Below the pieces are notes generated by a model, which had not been told where the DNA came from, did no database searches, and was given only the letters and a program-made list of their open reading frames with translations. The position numbers and the translations under genes were made by a program. A stretch of DNA of 64,000 nucleotides from the NCBI RefSeq assembly GCF_005938655.1, contig NZ_VCQT01000046.1, positions 330,717-394,716 on the forward strand. Reading direction: 5' to 3'. Below are positions 18,396 to 27,953 of this stretch, piece after piece. The stretch's first letter is position 1. Every line of letters begins with the position of its first letter. The DNA is from Alloalcanivorax gelatiniphagus (lineage in GTDB: Bacteria; Pseudomonadota; Gammaproteobacteria; Pseudomonadales; Alcanivoracaceae).

Positions 18396-20045
18396 ATGAA
18401 TGTCGCGGAGGACCGGATTCAACAAAGCCGTCGTGGCCAGCGGGCGCCGCGCCACGGGAGCGCTGAACCCGACCACGAGATTTTGATCATCGGCGCCGGC
18501 TTCGCCGGAATGGGCGCGGCCATCGAGCTTCTCAGCCGCGGCATGAAATCCTTATCGATCATCGAGCGTGCCGCCGATGTCGGCGGCACCTGGCGCGACA
18601 ACCGCTACCCCGGCGTGGCGGTGGACATCACTTCTTTCGTCTACTCTTTTTCCTTCGAGCAGAATCCGAACTGGTCGCGGGTCTTCGCGCCGGGTGACGA
18701 GCTGCAGAACTACGCCCGCCGTGTGGCCAGCAAATACGGCCTCTATCCCTACATACGTTTCGGCGTCAGCGTGAAGCGTGCCGAGTTCGATGAAGGCGAG
18801 CACTTGTGGCGGGTGACAACCGACAAGGGATGTGTCACCGCACGCCACCTAGTGTCCGCCACCGGCGGGTTGATCTCGCCGAAGATGCCGGATATCGAAG
18901 GGGTCGAGGATTTTCAGGGCGAGCGCATGCACACCGCGCGCTGGGACCACGAAGTGGATCTCACCGGCAAGCGGGTGGCGGTGATCGGTACCGGCGCCAC
19001 CGCGGTGCAGCTGATTCCCGAAATCGCCCCGCGGGTGGCGCATCTGGATGTCTATCAGCGCACGCCCATCTGGGTACTCAAGAAACCGGATGTCCGTATG
19101 CCCGGCTGGATGCGCACCGTCTTTCGTTGGTCGAGCCTGGCCCAGCAGGGAGTACGTACCACCACCGATGCGCTGACCGAATCGTTGATGATCATCGCGG
19201 CGGTTTACTATCGGCGCTTTCCTTGGCTGGTGCAATGGGCCCAGCGCGCCGGCGTCAACAACATGCGCGAGCAATTGCCCGATAACCCGGAGTTATGGGG
19301 CAAATTAACCCCGCGATATGGCTTCGGCTGTAAGCGGCCGACATTTTCCAACAACTACTTTTCCACCTTCAGCCGTAGCAACGTCGATCTGATCACCACC
19401 CCTATCCAACGCATCACTCCCAAGGGCATCGAGACCATCGACGGCATTGAGCACGAGATCGATGTGCTGATCCTGGCGACCGGCTACAAGGTTTTCGAAA
19501 AGGGCAATCTGCCCTCCTATGAAGTCGTGGGACGCGGCGGTGTGGATCTGGGCGAATTCTGGGAGCGGAACCGTTACCAGGCCTATGAGGGCCTGACAGT
19601 ACCCGGCTACCCCAATCTCTACATCATGCTGGGTCCATACGCGCTGATTGGTTCATCCTATTTCAAAATGGTCGAGGGTAACGCCATTCACGTGGCGCGC
19701 TGCATCCAGGCCGCCCGAAAGCGGGACGCGACTTGCGTGGAGATTCGTCAAGACGTGCACGATCGCTACTTCCGGAATATCCAACGACGCCAACAAGGGA
19801 CGGTGTTCCTTAACCACAATTGCGCGGCCTCTAACAGCTATTACTTCGATCATCATGGCGACGCGCCCATGCTTCGACCTTCTACCTCTTTCGAGATGCT
19901 TTGGCGAGCGAAACACCTGCCCATGGCTCATTACCATTTCAAAAAGGCCTATCCGGCAGGATGGCTATCAGATGACTCAAGGCTGACGTCCAACAGCAGG
20001 CCTTTTCCCGGAGATGATACCGTTGCGGAGGTTATTCGCCGATGA
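18396..20045 (+). CDS. Baeyer-Villiger-type flavin monooxygenase
   Basis: A 549-residue class B flavoprotein monooxygenase. It has an N-terminal FAD fold GAGFAG (33-38), GGTWRDNRYPGVAVD (63-77), the BVMO fingerprint F-x-G-x-x-x-H-T-x-x-W-D at 173-184, and the NADPH fold GTGATA (198-203). These enzymes insert oxygen beside a keto group using NADPH and O2. The preceding SDR and esterase and the following thiolase fit a ketone-to-ester-to-acid route. The N-terminal 26 residues are polar and extra. It overlaps the thiolase-like gene by 4 bp. Confidence 0.94.
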   Translation: MNVAEDRIQQSRRGQRAPRHGSAEPDHEILIIGAGFAGMGAAIELLSRGMKSLSIIERAADVGGTWRDNRYPGVAVDITSFVYSFSFEQNPNWSRVFAPGDELQNYARRVASKYGLYPYIRFGVSVKRAEFDEGEHLWRVTTDKGCVTARHLVSATGGLISPKMPDIEGVEDFQGERMHTARWDHEVDLTGKRVAVIGTGATAVQLIPEIAPRVAHLDVYQRTPIWVLKKPDVRMPGWMRTVFRWSSLAQQGVRTTTDALTESLMIIAAVYYRRFPWLVQWAQRAGVNNMREQLPDNPELWGKLTPRYGFGCKRPTFSNNYFSTFSRSNVDLITTPIQRITPKGIETIDGIEHEIDVLILATGYKVFEKGNLPSYEVVGRGGVDLGEFWERNRYQAYEGLTVPGYPNLYIMLGPYALIGSSYFKMVEGNAIHVARCIQAARKRDATCVEIRQDVHDRYFRNIQRRQQGTVFLNHNCAASNSYYFDHHGDAPMLRPSTSFEMLWRAKHLPMAHYHFKKAYPAGWLSDDSRLTSNSRPFPGDDTVAEVIRR

Positions 20046-21547
20046 CGACTCATGAGGAAACAACACCGGTGCTGGTCGGCGCCGGCCAGATCAGCGCGCG
20101 CGAACCGGATACCGAGCGCACCCCCATAGGCCTGGTCGCCGAGGCTGCCCGAGCCGCGGCGGCGGACTGCGGTGTGACCGGGGTTCTGGGTCAGATCCAG
20201 TCGTTAACGTGTCTCAACATATTGGCGCCGTCTTATTCCGATGCCCCGTCCACCCTGGCGCGGCATCTGGGCATCGACCCCGGCGAGCGCTTCTACACAC
20301 CCATAGGCGGGAACATGGGTCAATGGCTGGTCGGTTACTATGCCGATCGCATCGCCGCCGGTGGTCTCGATTGTATCTTGATCGCGGGCGGCGAGGCGCT
20401 TGCCACACAGATGCGCGGCAAGGGCGCCGGCCTGTCCGGAGTGCTGGACACCGCCACCGGCGAGGGTCCGCGACTGCTCGGCGATGACCGCGAGCCGACC
20501 AATTCGGCGGAACAACGCCACGGGCTCAATCTGCCCATCCAGATCTATCCGTTGTTCGAGCAGGCGCTGCGGCGTCGCTACGGCCTTGACCCAGCCGAGC
20601 ACCGACGAATGCTGGGCGAATTCTATGCCCGATTCAACGCCGTCGCGGTCGACAATCCGCGAGCCTGGCGCCGCGACCCTTTATCGGCGGCCGATATCGC
20701 CGAGCGCTCACCCAAAAATCGCATGGTCGGCGCGCCCTACACCAAGCACATGAACGCCCTCATCGCGGTGGATCAGGCCGCCGCGCTGGTAATGATGTCC
20801 GTGGCCAAGGCCCGGCGGCTGGGCATCGACCCTGAACGCTGGGTGTACCCCCTGGCCGCGGCAAACGGCCACGATCATTGGTTCGTCTCCCAGCGGGCGG
20901 ATCTTTCCCGCTCGCCGGCGATCACCGCCTGCGGCGAGCGGCTGGCGGCGACCAGCGGACTCGGGATCGACGCGATCGATCACCTGGACCTGTACAGCTG
21001 TTTCCCCAGCGCTGTACAGATGGCGCGCGATGCGCTGGGTATCTCCGTGCATGATCCCCGGCCACTGACCGTCACGGGTGGCTTGGCTTACCATGGCGGG
21101 CCCGGCAACAACTATTGCACCCACGCCATCGCCGAGATCATGAACCGTATCCGCGCCGACCGAAGCACCACCGGATTGGTCAGCGGCGTGGGCTGGTACA
21201 TGAGCAAGCATTCGCTGGGGCTCTACGGCGGAAGACCGCCCGTCGGCGGTTGGCGGCCGATCGATCCGGCCGGGCTGCAAGCCGAGATCGACGCCGGCCC
21301 CGTCGTGGAACTGGTGGAGCAGGCGCAGGGCAAGGCCCGCATCGAGACCTACACTGTCATGCACGACCGCGCCGACCGCCCGGTCCAGGGTATTGTGCTG
21401 GGCCGCCTGAGCGATGGCCGGCGGTTTGTTGCCAACACTCCCACCGACACGGACCTGCTCAATGCCATGACGAACGAGGAATTTCTCAATCGCACGGGCC
21501 GCGTGCACCACGATGGCAAACGCAACCTATTTACCCCGGAGGGGTGA
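20042..21547 (+). CDS. Thiolase-fold protein lacking the usual nucleophilic Cys
   Basis: A 501-residue protein of the acetyl-CoA acetyltransferase-like (SCP2-thiolase related) group with an extra C-terminal domain of about 110 residues. At the position where thiolases carry their nucleophile (N-x-C-x-x-G) it has GGNMGQW (89-95), without a Cys. The C-terminal active-site His is replaced by the GGLAYHGGPGNNY arrangement typical of this subgroup. It is therefore thiolase-like in fold but probably has another chemistry, for example retro-Claisen, hydrolytic or structural. ATG overlaps the BVMO stop (ATGA). An acyl-CoA dehydrogenase follows 19 bp on. Confidence 0.82.
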   Translation: MTTHEETTPVLVGAGQISAREPDTERTPIGLVAEAARAAAADCGVTGVLGQIQSLTCLNILAPSYSDAPSTLARHLGIDPGERFYTPIGGNMGQWLVGYYADRIAAGGLDCILIAGGEALATQMRGKGAGLSGVLDTATGEGPRLLGDDREPTNSAEQRHGLNLPIQIYPLFEQALRRRYGLDPAEHRRMLGEFYARFNAVAVDNPRAWRRDPLSAADIAERSPKNRMVGAPYTKHMNALIAVDQAAALVMMSVAKARRLGIDPERWVYPLAAANGHDHWFVSQRADLSRSPAITACGERLAATSGLGIDAIDHLDLYSCFPSAVQMARDALGISVHDPRPLTVTGGLAYHGGPGNNYCTHAIAEIMNRIRADRSTTGLVSGVGWYMSKHSLGLYGGRPPVGGWRPIDPAGLQAEIDAGPVVELVEQAQGKARIETYTVMHDRADRPVQGIVLGRLSDGRRFVANTPTDTDLLNAMTNEEFLNRTGRVHHDGKRNLFTPEG

Positions 21548-21566
21548 GCGCAAGGGGGAGACGATA

Positions 21567-22751
21567 ATGAGCATCGCGTCCGAAGCCCAGTTCGACCAAG
21601 CCCGCGTAGCCGAACGCATGCGTGACATTCGCGAGGCCACCCGCGTCGTGAGCGAAGGCTTTTCCCGGGAATACATGCGCGAATGCATCGATAATCACCG
21701 ATTCCCTCAGGAGGCCTGGGAAGCGCTGGGCGAATATGGGCTGCTTGGCATCACCATTCCCGAGGACCTGGGGGGCTCGGGCGGCGGCCAGGTGGAACTG
21801 GTCGCGCTGATGGAAACGCTGGCCGAGGCCGGGCTGGTGCTGCCCATGCTGTTGCTCACTGGCTTTGCGCGAGTGCCGATCATCCGCAATGGCACACCCA
21901 GGCAAATAGAGCGGTTCGTCAAGCCGACAATCAGCGGGGCCGAGAAACTGTGCTTCGCCATCACCGAGCCGGATGCCGGGACCAACAGCTTCGCGATGTC
22001 CACGCTGGCGACACCGGATGGTGACGGCTATCGGCTGACCGGGCGCAAGGTTTTTATTTCCGGTGCGGCGGACGCCGATCGAATGCTGGTCGTGGCCCGC
22101 ACCCAAAAGGCCGGCGAAGTCAAACGACGCACTGAGGGTATGTCCTTGTTCGTGGTGGATACCGACGCGCCCGGCGTGGAACTACAGCCCCTGAATATCG
22201 ACGTCGGTTGGCCGGAGCGGCAATACCTGGTTTTTTTCGATGACGTCAAACTCGACGCGGGTCGCTTGATCGGCAACCCGGGACAGGGCCTGGCCGGAAT
22301 GTTCGAGGCGCTGAATTCGGAGCGCCTGCTGGTCACCGCCATGTCCGTGGGCCTGGGCAATTACGCTCTCAAAAAGGCAGTGGCCTACGCCAACGAACGC
22401 AAACCTTTCGGCACCCCCATCGGGGGTTATCAGGCTATACAGCACCGGCTGGCCGAGGCCAAGGCCGAACTGGAGGCAGCACGGCTGATGATGATCCACG
22501 CGGCTGCGACGTTCGACGCCGGTAGCGATGCCGGTACTCATGCCAACATGGCGAAATTGCTGGGCTCTCGCGCGGCGGTCAAAGCCGTCGAGGCCGCCCT
22601 GCAGACCCACGGCGGCTACGGTTTCGACCGGGACTACGACATCATCACGCTATGGCCTTCGGCACGGTTAATGGAGGTTGCACCAATCAACAACGAAATG
22701 CTGCTCAACTACATCGGAGAACATGTCCTTGGCTTACCCAAATCCTACTGA
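21567..22751 (+). CDS. Acyl-CoA dehydrogenase
   Basis: A 394-residue flavoenzyme of the FadE/ACAD family. FAD-contact motifs are CFAITEPDAGTNSFAMST in the middle domain and QTHGGYGFDRDYDI near the C-terminus. The region that normally reads GGTNEI is APINNEM here, keeping a Glu in place. It forms the 2,3-double bond in an acyl-CoA. The ATG at 21567 has GGGGGAG before it; the longer frame overlaps the thiolase gene and is not family-like. The 3' end overlaps the next hydrolase gene by about 29 bp. Confidence 0.9.
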   Translation: MSIASEAQFDQARVAERMRDIREATRVVSEGFSREYMRECIDNHRFPQEAWEALGEYGLLGITIPEDLGGSGGGQVELVALMETLAEAGLVLPMLLLTGFARVPIIRNGTPRQIERFVKPTISGAEKLCFAITEPDAGTNSFAMSTLATPDGDGYRLTGRKVFISGAADADRMLVVARTQKAGEVKRRTEGMSLFVVDTDAPGVELQPLNIDVGWPERQYLVFFDDVKLDAGRLIGNPGQGLAGMFEALNSERLLVTAMSVGLGNYALKKAVAYANERKPFGTPIGGYQAIQHRLAEAKAELEAARLMMIHAAATFDAGSDAGTHANMAKLLGSRAAVKAVEAALQTHGGYGFDRDYDIITLWPSARLMEVAPINNEMLLNYIGEHVLGLPKSY

Positions 22752-23643
22752 GACGCGTGACGTGATCGAGCGTGACGGATTCACTGCCCCGGACGGGCGG
22801 CAAATCGCGCTGTGGCGCTGGCCCGGATCGCGCGAACGCCCCACCCTGCATTGGGCCCATGCGACGGGCTTCCATAGCCAGGTTTACCGCTCGCTGCTCG
22901 ACGAATTGGCTGACGATTGCAACGTGCTGGCCTGGGATATGCGGGGCCACGGGGCCAGCGCCGAGGCGGCCGATATTAAAACATTCCGCGGTTGGGAAAC
23001 GTACTACGAAGACCTTGTCGCTTGGCTGGAAAGTCTGGATGAGCCTGTCTGGCTTGCGGGTCATTCGATCGGTGCCACGACCAGTATCATGGCCGCGGCC
23101 CGACGACCGGACAAGGTGCGGGGCTTGATCCTGGCGGAACCGGTGATCATGGACCCCTGGCAGGGCTGGCGATTGTGGTCGGCCAAGCTGCTACGCCAGT
23201 CACAGCGGTTTTCACTGGCCGCCGGAGCCGCACGTCGCCGCAGGGTGTTTGACTCGCGCGCCGCCGCACTGGAGAACTTTCGTGGCCGTGGTGGCTTCAG
23301 AACCTGGCCGGAAGCATGGCTGGAAAACTATGTTGAGCACGGCCTCGTGGCCCATGATGATCGTTTTCGCTTGGCCTGTACGCCGGAATGGGAAAGCACC
23401 ACCTTTGCCCATACCGAACACAACCCCTGGCCCGCCGTCCGACGATTGCGGTGTCCGATGGTCGTGCTGGCCGCGGAACGCGCCTCAACCTTCTCGCCAA
23501 GGGCGCGCCGGCGCCTACATGCCTTGCTACCCTCCGCCGAGTTGAACGTTCTGTCTGGAACAACCCATTTTTTGCCCATGGAGAGACCGGAAGTGGTGCG
23601 GGACGCAGTGCGACAAGCAATGCACGGTGATACTAGAGGGTAA
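22723..23643 (+). CDS. Alpha/beta hydrolase
   Basis: A 306-residue alpha/beta hydrolase. The start of the fold is PDGRQIALWRWPG, the nucleophile elbow is AGHSIGAT, and the C-terminal catalytic His is in GTTHFLPMERPEVV. The ATG at 22723 lies within the end of the dehydrogenase gene; a later GTG cannot be excluded. It could hydrolyse a lactone, an ester or a CoA thioester within the operon; the sequence does not tell which. Confidence 0.85.
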   Translation: MSLAYPNPTETRDVIERDGFTAPDGRQIALWRWPGSRERPTLHWAHATGFHSQVYRSLLDELADDCNVLAWDMRGHGASAEAADIKTFRGWETYYEDLVAWLESLDEPVWLAGHSIGATTSIMAAARRPDKVRGLILAEPVIMDPWQGWRLWSAKLLRQSQRFSLAAGAARRRRVFDSRAAALENFRGRGGFRTWPEAWLENYVEHGLVAHDDRFRLACTPEWESTTFAHTEHNPWPAVRRLRCPMVVLAAERASTFSPRARRRLHALLPSAELNVLSGTTHFLPMERPEVVRDAVRQAMHGDTRG

Positions 23644-23653
23644 GGAGAAAAGC

Positions 23654-24835
23654 ATGAAACACACAGCGGTGATCAGCGGCGTCGGCATGGTGCCGTTCGC
23701 GAAACCCGGCGCCAGCGCGCCCTACTACCAGATGGGTGCCGAGGCGGCGCGTCAGGCCCTGGCCGATGCCGGGCTGGACTACGCCAAGGTGGAGCAAGCC
23801 TACGTGGGCTATGTCTACGGCGATTCCACCTGCGGCCAGCGAGCGCTCTACCCAATCGGCATGACCGGCATTCCCGTGGTCAACGTCAACAACAATTGTT
23901 CCACCGGCTCGACCGCCCTGTTCCTGGCACGCCAGGCGGTGGAGTCCGGCGCCGCCGACTGCGTGATCGCCCTGGGCTTCGAGCAAATGAAGCCGGGAGC
24001 GCTGGGCAGCTACTACAACGACCGGCCGACCCCCTTCGAACCCTTTGACCGGATCTGCGAGGAGCTGGTGGGACAGCCCGAGGTGCCGCTGGCGATCCGC
24101 TATTTTGGCGGCGCGGGCATGGCGCACATGGACAAGTACGGCACCAAGGCGGAGACCTTCGCCAAAATACGCGCCAAGGCGAGCCGGCATGCCGCGCGCA
24201 ACCCGGTGGCGCTGTTCCGCAAGGAAGTGACAGTGGAGGAAGTGATGGACTCCCCGGTGTTGATCGGCCCAATGACCCGCCTGATGGCCTGCCCGCCGAC
24301 CTGCGGCGCGGCGGCGGCCATCGTCTGCTCCGAAGCCTTCGCCAGGGCCAACGCTCTCGATCACCGAGTGCGCATCCTGGCGCAGGCGATGACCACCGAC
24401 ACACCGAGCACGTTCGAGGCGCGCAACATGATGCAACTGGTCGGCTATGACATGACGCGCGCCGCCGCCGATCAGGTTTACGAGGCCGCTGGCATCGGTC
24501 CGGAGGAGCTCGACGCCGTGGAACTGCACGACTGCTTCGCCACCAACGAGCTGCTGACTTATGAAGCACTGCGGCTGGCGCCGGAAGGTGGCGGCGAGCA
24601 GATGGTCGAGGACGGCGACAACACCCACGGTGGGCGCGTGGTTACCAACCCCTCGGGCGGGCTGCTTTCCAAGGGTCATCCATTGGGCGCCACCGGGTTG
24701 GCGCAATGCACCGAGCTGGTCCAACAGCTGCGAGGACAGGCCGCGGACCGCCAGGTCGAAGGCGCGCGCATTGCGCTCCAACACAATCTCGGCCTGGGCG
24801 GCGCCTGCGTGGTGTCGATGTACCAGGCCACCTGA
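23654..24835 (+). CDS. SCP2/SCPx-type thiolase (lipid-transfer protein family)
   Basis: A 393-residue thiolase close to the sterol-carrier-protein-x group. Unlike the upstream paralogue it has a full active site: nucleophilic Cys in NNNCSTGS (about residue 80), HDCF in VELHDCFATNE, and GHPLGATG with the second His. It cleaves 3-ketoacyl-CoAs; the SCPx group is known for branched and sterol side-chain substrates. The ATG at 23654 follows TAAGGAGAAAAGC. It lies 12 bp before the MaoC pair, giving a compact beta-oxidation set. Confidence 0.92.
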   Translation: MKHTAVISGVGMVPFAKPGASAPYYQMGAEAARQALADAGLDYAKVEQAYVGYVYGDSTCGQRALYPIGMTGIPVVNVNNNCSTGSTALFLARQAVESGAADCVIALGFEQMKPGALGSYYNDRPTPFEPFDRICEELVGQPEVPLAIRYFGGAGMAHMDKYGTKAETFAKIRAKASRHAARNPVALFRKEVTVEEVMDSPVLIGPMTRLMACPPTCGAAAAIVCSEAFARANALDHRVRILAQAMTTDTPSTFEARNMMQLVGYDMTRAAADQVYEAAGIGPEELDAVELHDCFATNELLTYEALRLAPEGGGEQMVEDGDNTHGGRVVTNPSGGLLSKGHPLGATGLAQCTELVQQLRGQAADRQVEGARIALQHNLGLGGACVVSMYQAT

Positions 24836-24847
24836 AGAGGACGAACT

Positions 24848-25306
24848 ATGATCGACACTAAACACATTGGGCTGCGCCTGCCGACCGTCAGCTTCGAGGT
24901 CGAGAAGGGGCGGTTACGTTTTTTCGCCAAAGCCACCGGCGAAACGCGGCCCGAGTACCTCGACGAGTCGGCGGCCCGGGCAGCCGGCTACCGCAGCCTG
25001 CCGGCACCACCAACCTTTCTGATGGGCGCCGACCTCGATGCCGGAACCATGACCACGTTGCTCGAAACGCTGAACGTGCCGATCGGACGCATCCTGCACG
25101 GCGAGCAAAGCTTCACCTATCACGCGCCGGTATGTGCCGGCGACGTGCTCAGCGTCGAGTCAAAGATTAGCGACATCTACGGCAAGAAGAGCGGTGCGCT
25201 CGAATTCATCGTCAAGGATTCGCTGATCAAGGACGCGACTGGCGAGACCGTGCTCGAGGCACGCAGCGTGATCGTCGTCCGCAACCCGCAGGAGAACGCA
25301 GCATGA
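24848..25306 (+). CDS. MaoC-like protein, N-terminal FAS1-dehydratase type (hydratase partner)
   Basis: A 152-residue single hot-dog-fold protein of the MaoC N-terminal dehydratase type. YHAPVCAGDVLSVESKISDIYGKKSGALEFIV is the typical strand pattern. It lacks a clear catalytic Asp/His pair of the R-hydratase motif, which its neighbour has. Such proteins usually pair with a catalytic MaoC partner to hydrate enoyl-CoAs. GAGGA precedes the ATG, and the stop overlaps the next ATG (ATGA), which fits a heteromer. Confidence 0.87.
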   Translation: MIDTKHIGLRLPTVSFEVEKGRLRFFAKATGETRPEYLDESAARAAGYRSLPAPPTFLMGADLDAGTMTTLLETLNVPIGRILHGEQSFTYHAPVCAGDVLSVESKISDIYGKKSGALEFIVKDSLIKDATGETVLEARSVIVVRNPQENAA

Positions 25307-25722
25307 ACGCCCCCACTCGTGACCAGGTCAAGGTCGGCCAGGCGCTTCCGCCGCTCGAGCTTCCGCCCATCACGCGCGCAACGCTGGCACTGTTCGCCGG
25401 CGCCTCGGGTGACCACAACCCGATCCACATTGACATCGACTTTGCCAAGGCCTATGGCATGCCGGACGTGTTCGCGCACGGCATGCTGCCGATGGCCTAT
25501 TTGGGCCGCTTTCTGACCCAGTGGGCACCGCAGACCCGGCTGCGCCGGTTCTCGGTCCGCTTCGCCGCCATCACGCCAGTCGGCGCACGGCTGAGTTGCA
25601 CCGGCAAGATCGTTGAAATCACCGAGGACGGCCACGAAACACTGGCCCGGCTCGAGATCGGCGTGGTCGATAAACAGGGTGAAGTCAAGCTCGCCGGCGA
25701 TGCCCTGGTGGCGCTGGCCTGA
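25303..25722 (+). CDS. MaoC-like (R)-specific enoyl-CoA hydratase/dehydratase subunit
   Basis: A 139-residue hot-dog-fold hydratase. The catalytic hydratase-2 motif is visible: Asp and His in GASGDHNPIHIDIDFAKAYG, followed by FAHGML. It hydrates 2-enoyl-CoA, probably as a complex with the MaoC partner encoded immediately upstream with a 4-bp overlap. No crotonase-type hydratase gene is seen in the island, so this pair is the likely hydration step of the operon. Confidence 0.9.
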   Translation: MNAPTRDQVKVGQALPPLELPPITRATLALFAGASGDHNPIHIDIDFAKAYGMPDVFAHGMLPMAYLGRFLTQWAPQTRLRRFSVRFAAITPVGARLSCTGKIVEITEDGHETLARLEIGVVDKQGEVKLAGDALVALA

Positions 25723-25760
25723 AACACGTCCTTTCCATCACCAACAAAGCAGGACTGCGT

Positions 25761-26585
25761 ATGAAACTTCAAGATAAAGTGGCCATCGTCAGCGGCTCAG
25801 GGCGCGGGATAGGCCGGGAAATCGCCCTCAAACTCGCCGCCGAAGGCGCCAGCGTGGTAGTCAACGATCTTGATGCCGCCCCGGCGGAGGAAACGGTCGC
25901 GGCGATCAAGGACGCCGGCGGCAGGGCCGTGACCTGCATCGGCAGCGTGACACAGGAGGATTTTGCCGAACGCTTTGTGAACACGGCAATCGAACAGCTG
26001 GGCGGTCTGGACATCATCGTCAACAACGCCGGCTACACCTGGGACAACGTGATTCAGAAAATGAGCGATGAGCAGTGGCAGGCGATCATGGACGTGCACG
26101 CCACGGCGCCCTTTCGCATTCTGCGCGCGGCCTCCGAATACTTCCGCGTGCAGGCCAAGAAAGAAGCCGCCGAAGGGCGCGAGGTATTCCGAAAGGTGGT
26201 CAACATCGCCTCGATCGCCGGCACCGGCGGCAACGCTGGACAGGCCAACTATTCGGCCGCCAAGGCGGCGGTGATCGGCCTGACCAAGGCGATGTCCAAG
26301 GAATGGGGCAGGCTCAAGGTGAACGTCAACTGCGTGGCCTTCGGACTGATCAAAACGCGCCTCACAGAGGCGGAAGCAGGCTCTGATGCGAGCATCGATG
26401 TGGAGGGCCGCAAGATCAAGGTGGGCGTCAACCCCGATCTGCTCAAGACCATGGAGGCCATGGTGCCGCTCGGGCGCGCCGGCACGCCGGCCGAGGCCGC
26501 CGGGGCCGTCTATCTGTTTTGCACTCCGGAGTCGAACTACATCAGCGGTCAGACGCTGCTCTGTGGCGGCGGGTTCTCAATGTGA
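25761..26585 (+). CDS. SDR-family 3-oxoacyl reductase/3-hydroxyacyl-CoA dehydrogenase (FabG-like)
   Basis: A 274-residue classical SDR. It has SGSGRGIGRE, NNAGYTWDNVIQKMSDEQW, Ser in NIASIAGTGGNAGQ and YSAAKAA, and ends in the FabG-like ISGQTLLCGGGF. An acidic residue after strand 2 (VVNDLD) suggests NAD(H). In the operon it would oxidise the 3-hydroxyacyl-CoA made by the MaoC pair and hand the ketone to the SCP2-type thiolase. AGGA lies before the ATG. Confidence 0.9.
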   Translation: MKLQDKVAIVSGSGRGIGREIALKLAAEGASVVVNDLDAAPAEETVAAIKDAGGRAVTCIGSVTQEDFAERFVNTAIEQLGGLDIIVNNAGYTWDNVIQKMSDEQWQAIMDVHATAPFRILRAASEYFRVQAKKEAAEGREVFRKVVNIASIAGTGGNAGQANYSAAKAAVIGLTKAMSKEWGRLKVNVNCVAFGLIKTRLTEAEAGSDASIDVEGRKIKVGVNPDLLKTMEAMVPLGRAGTPAEAAGAVYLFCTPESNYISGQTLLCGGGFSM

Positions 26586-26589
26586 GGCC

Positions 26590-27750
<1,161 letters not shown>

Positions 27751-27762
27751 ATGCGATTCACG

Positions 27763-27894
27763 TCACCGGGCTTCCGTCAGCCGGATGGCGATATCGCCAG
27801 TCCCCGGGGCCGCCGCCGCTGGCGTTGACCCCACCTCGCGATAGATGCGCCCGTGGTTGACGTTCTCCATGATCAGCCGGTAACCGGCCGGATC
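27763..27894 (-). other. Possible coding remnant in a convergent gap
   Basis: In the 203-bp gap between two convergent genes, the minus strand can be read as DPAGYRLIMENVNHGRIYREV and on to a stop. The DP-x-GYRL start resembles the C-terminal strand of VOC/glyoxalase-type proteins, but the stretch is short and a stop precedes it. It may be a decayed gene end or chance. No terminator is obvious in the gap. Confidence 0.2.
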
Positions 27895-27953
27895 CTATAC
27901 AAGATTGACAGGTCGGTAACAGCCAGAGCGCGCAAGGCATTTCCAACAGCCCG

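Noticed and set aside
23633..24865. A 410-codon frame antisense to the SCP2-type thiolase
   Set aside because: A shadow of a gene with intact thiolase motifs; low-complexity translation.
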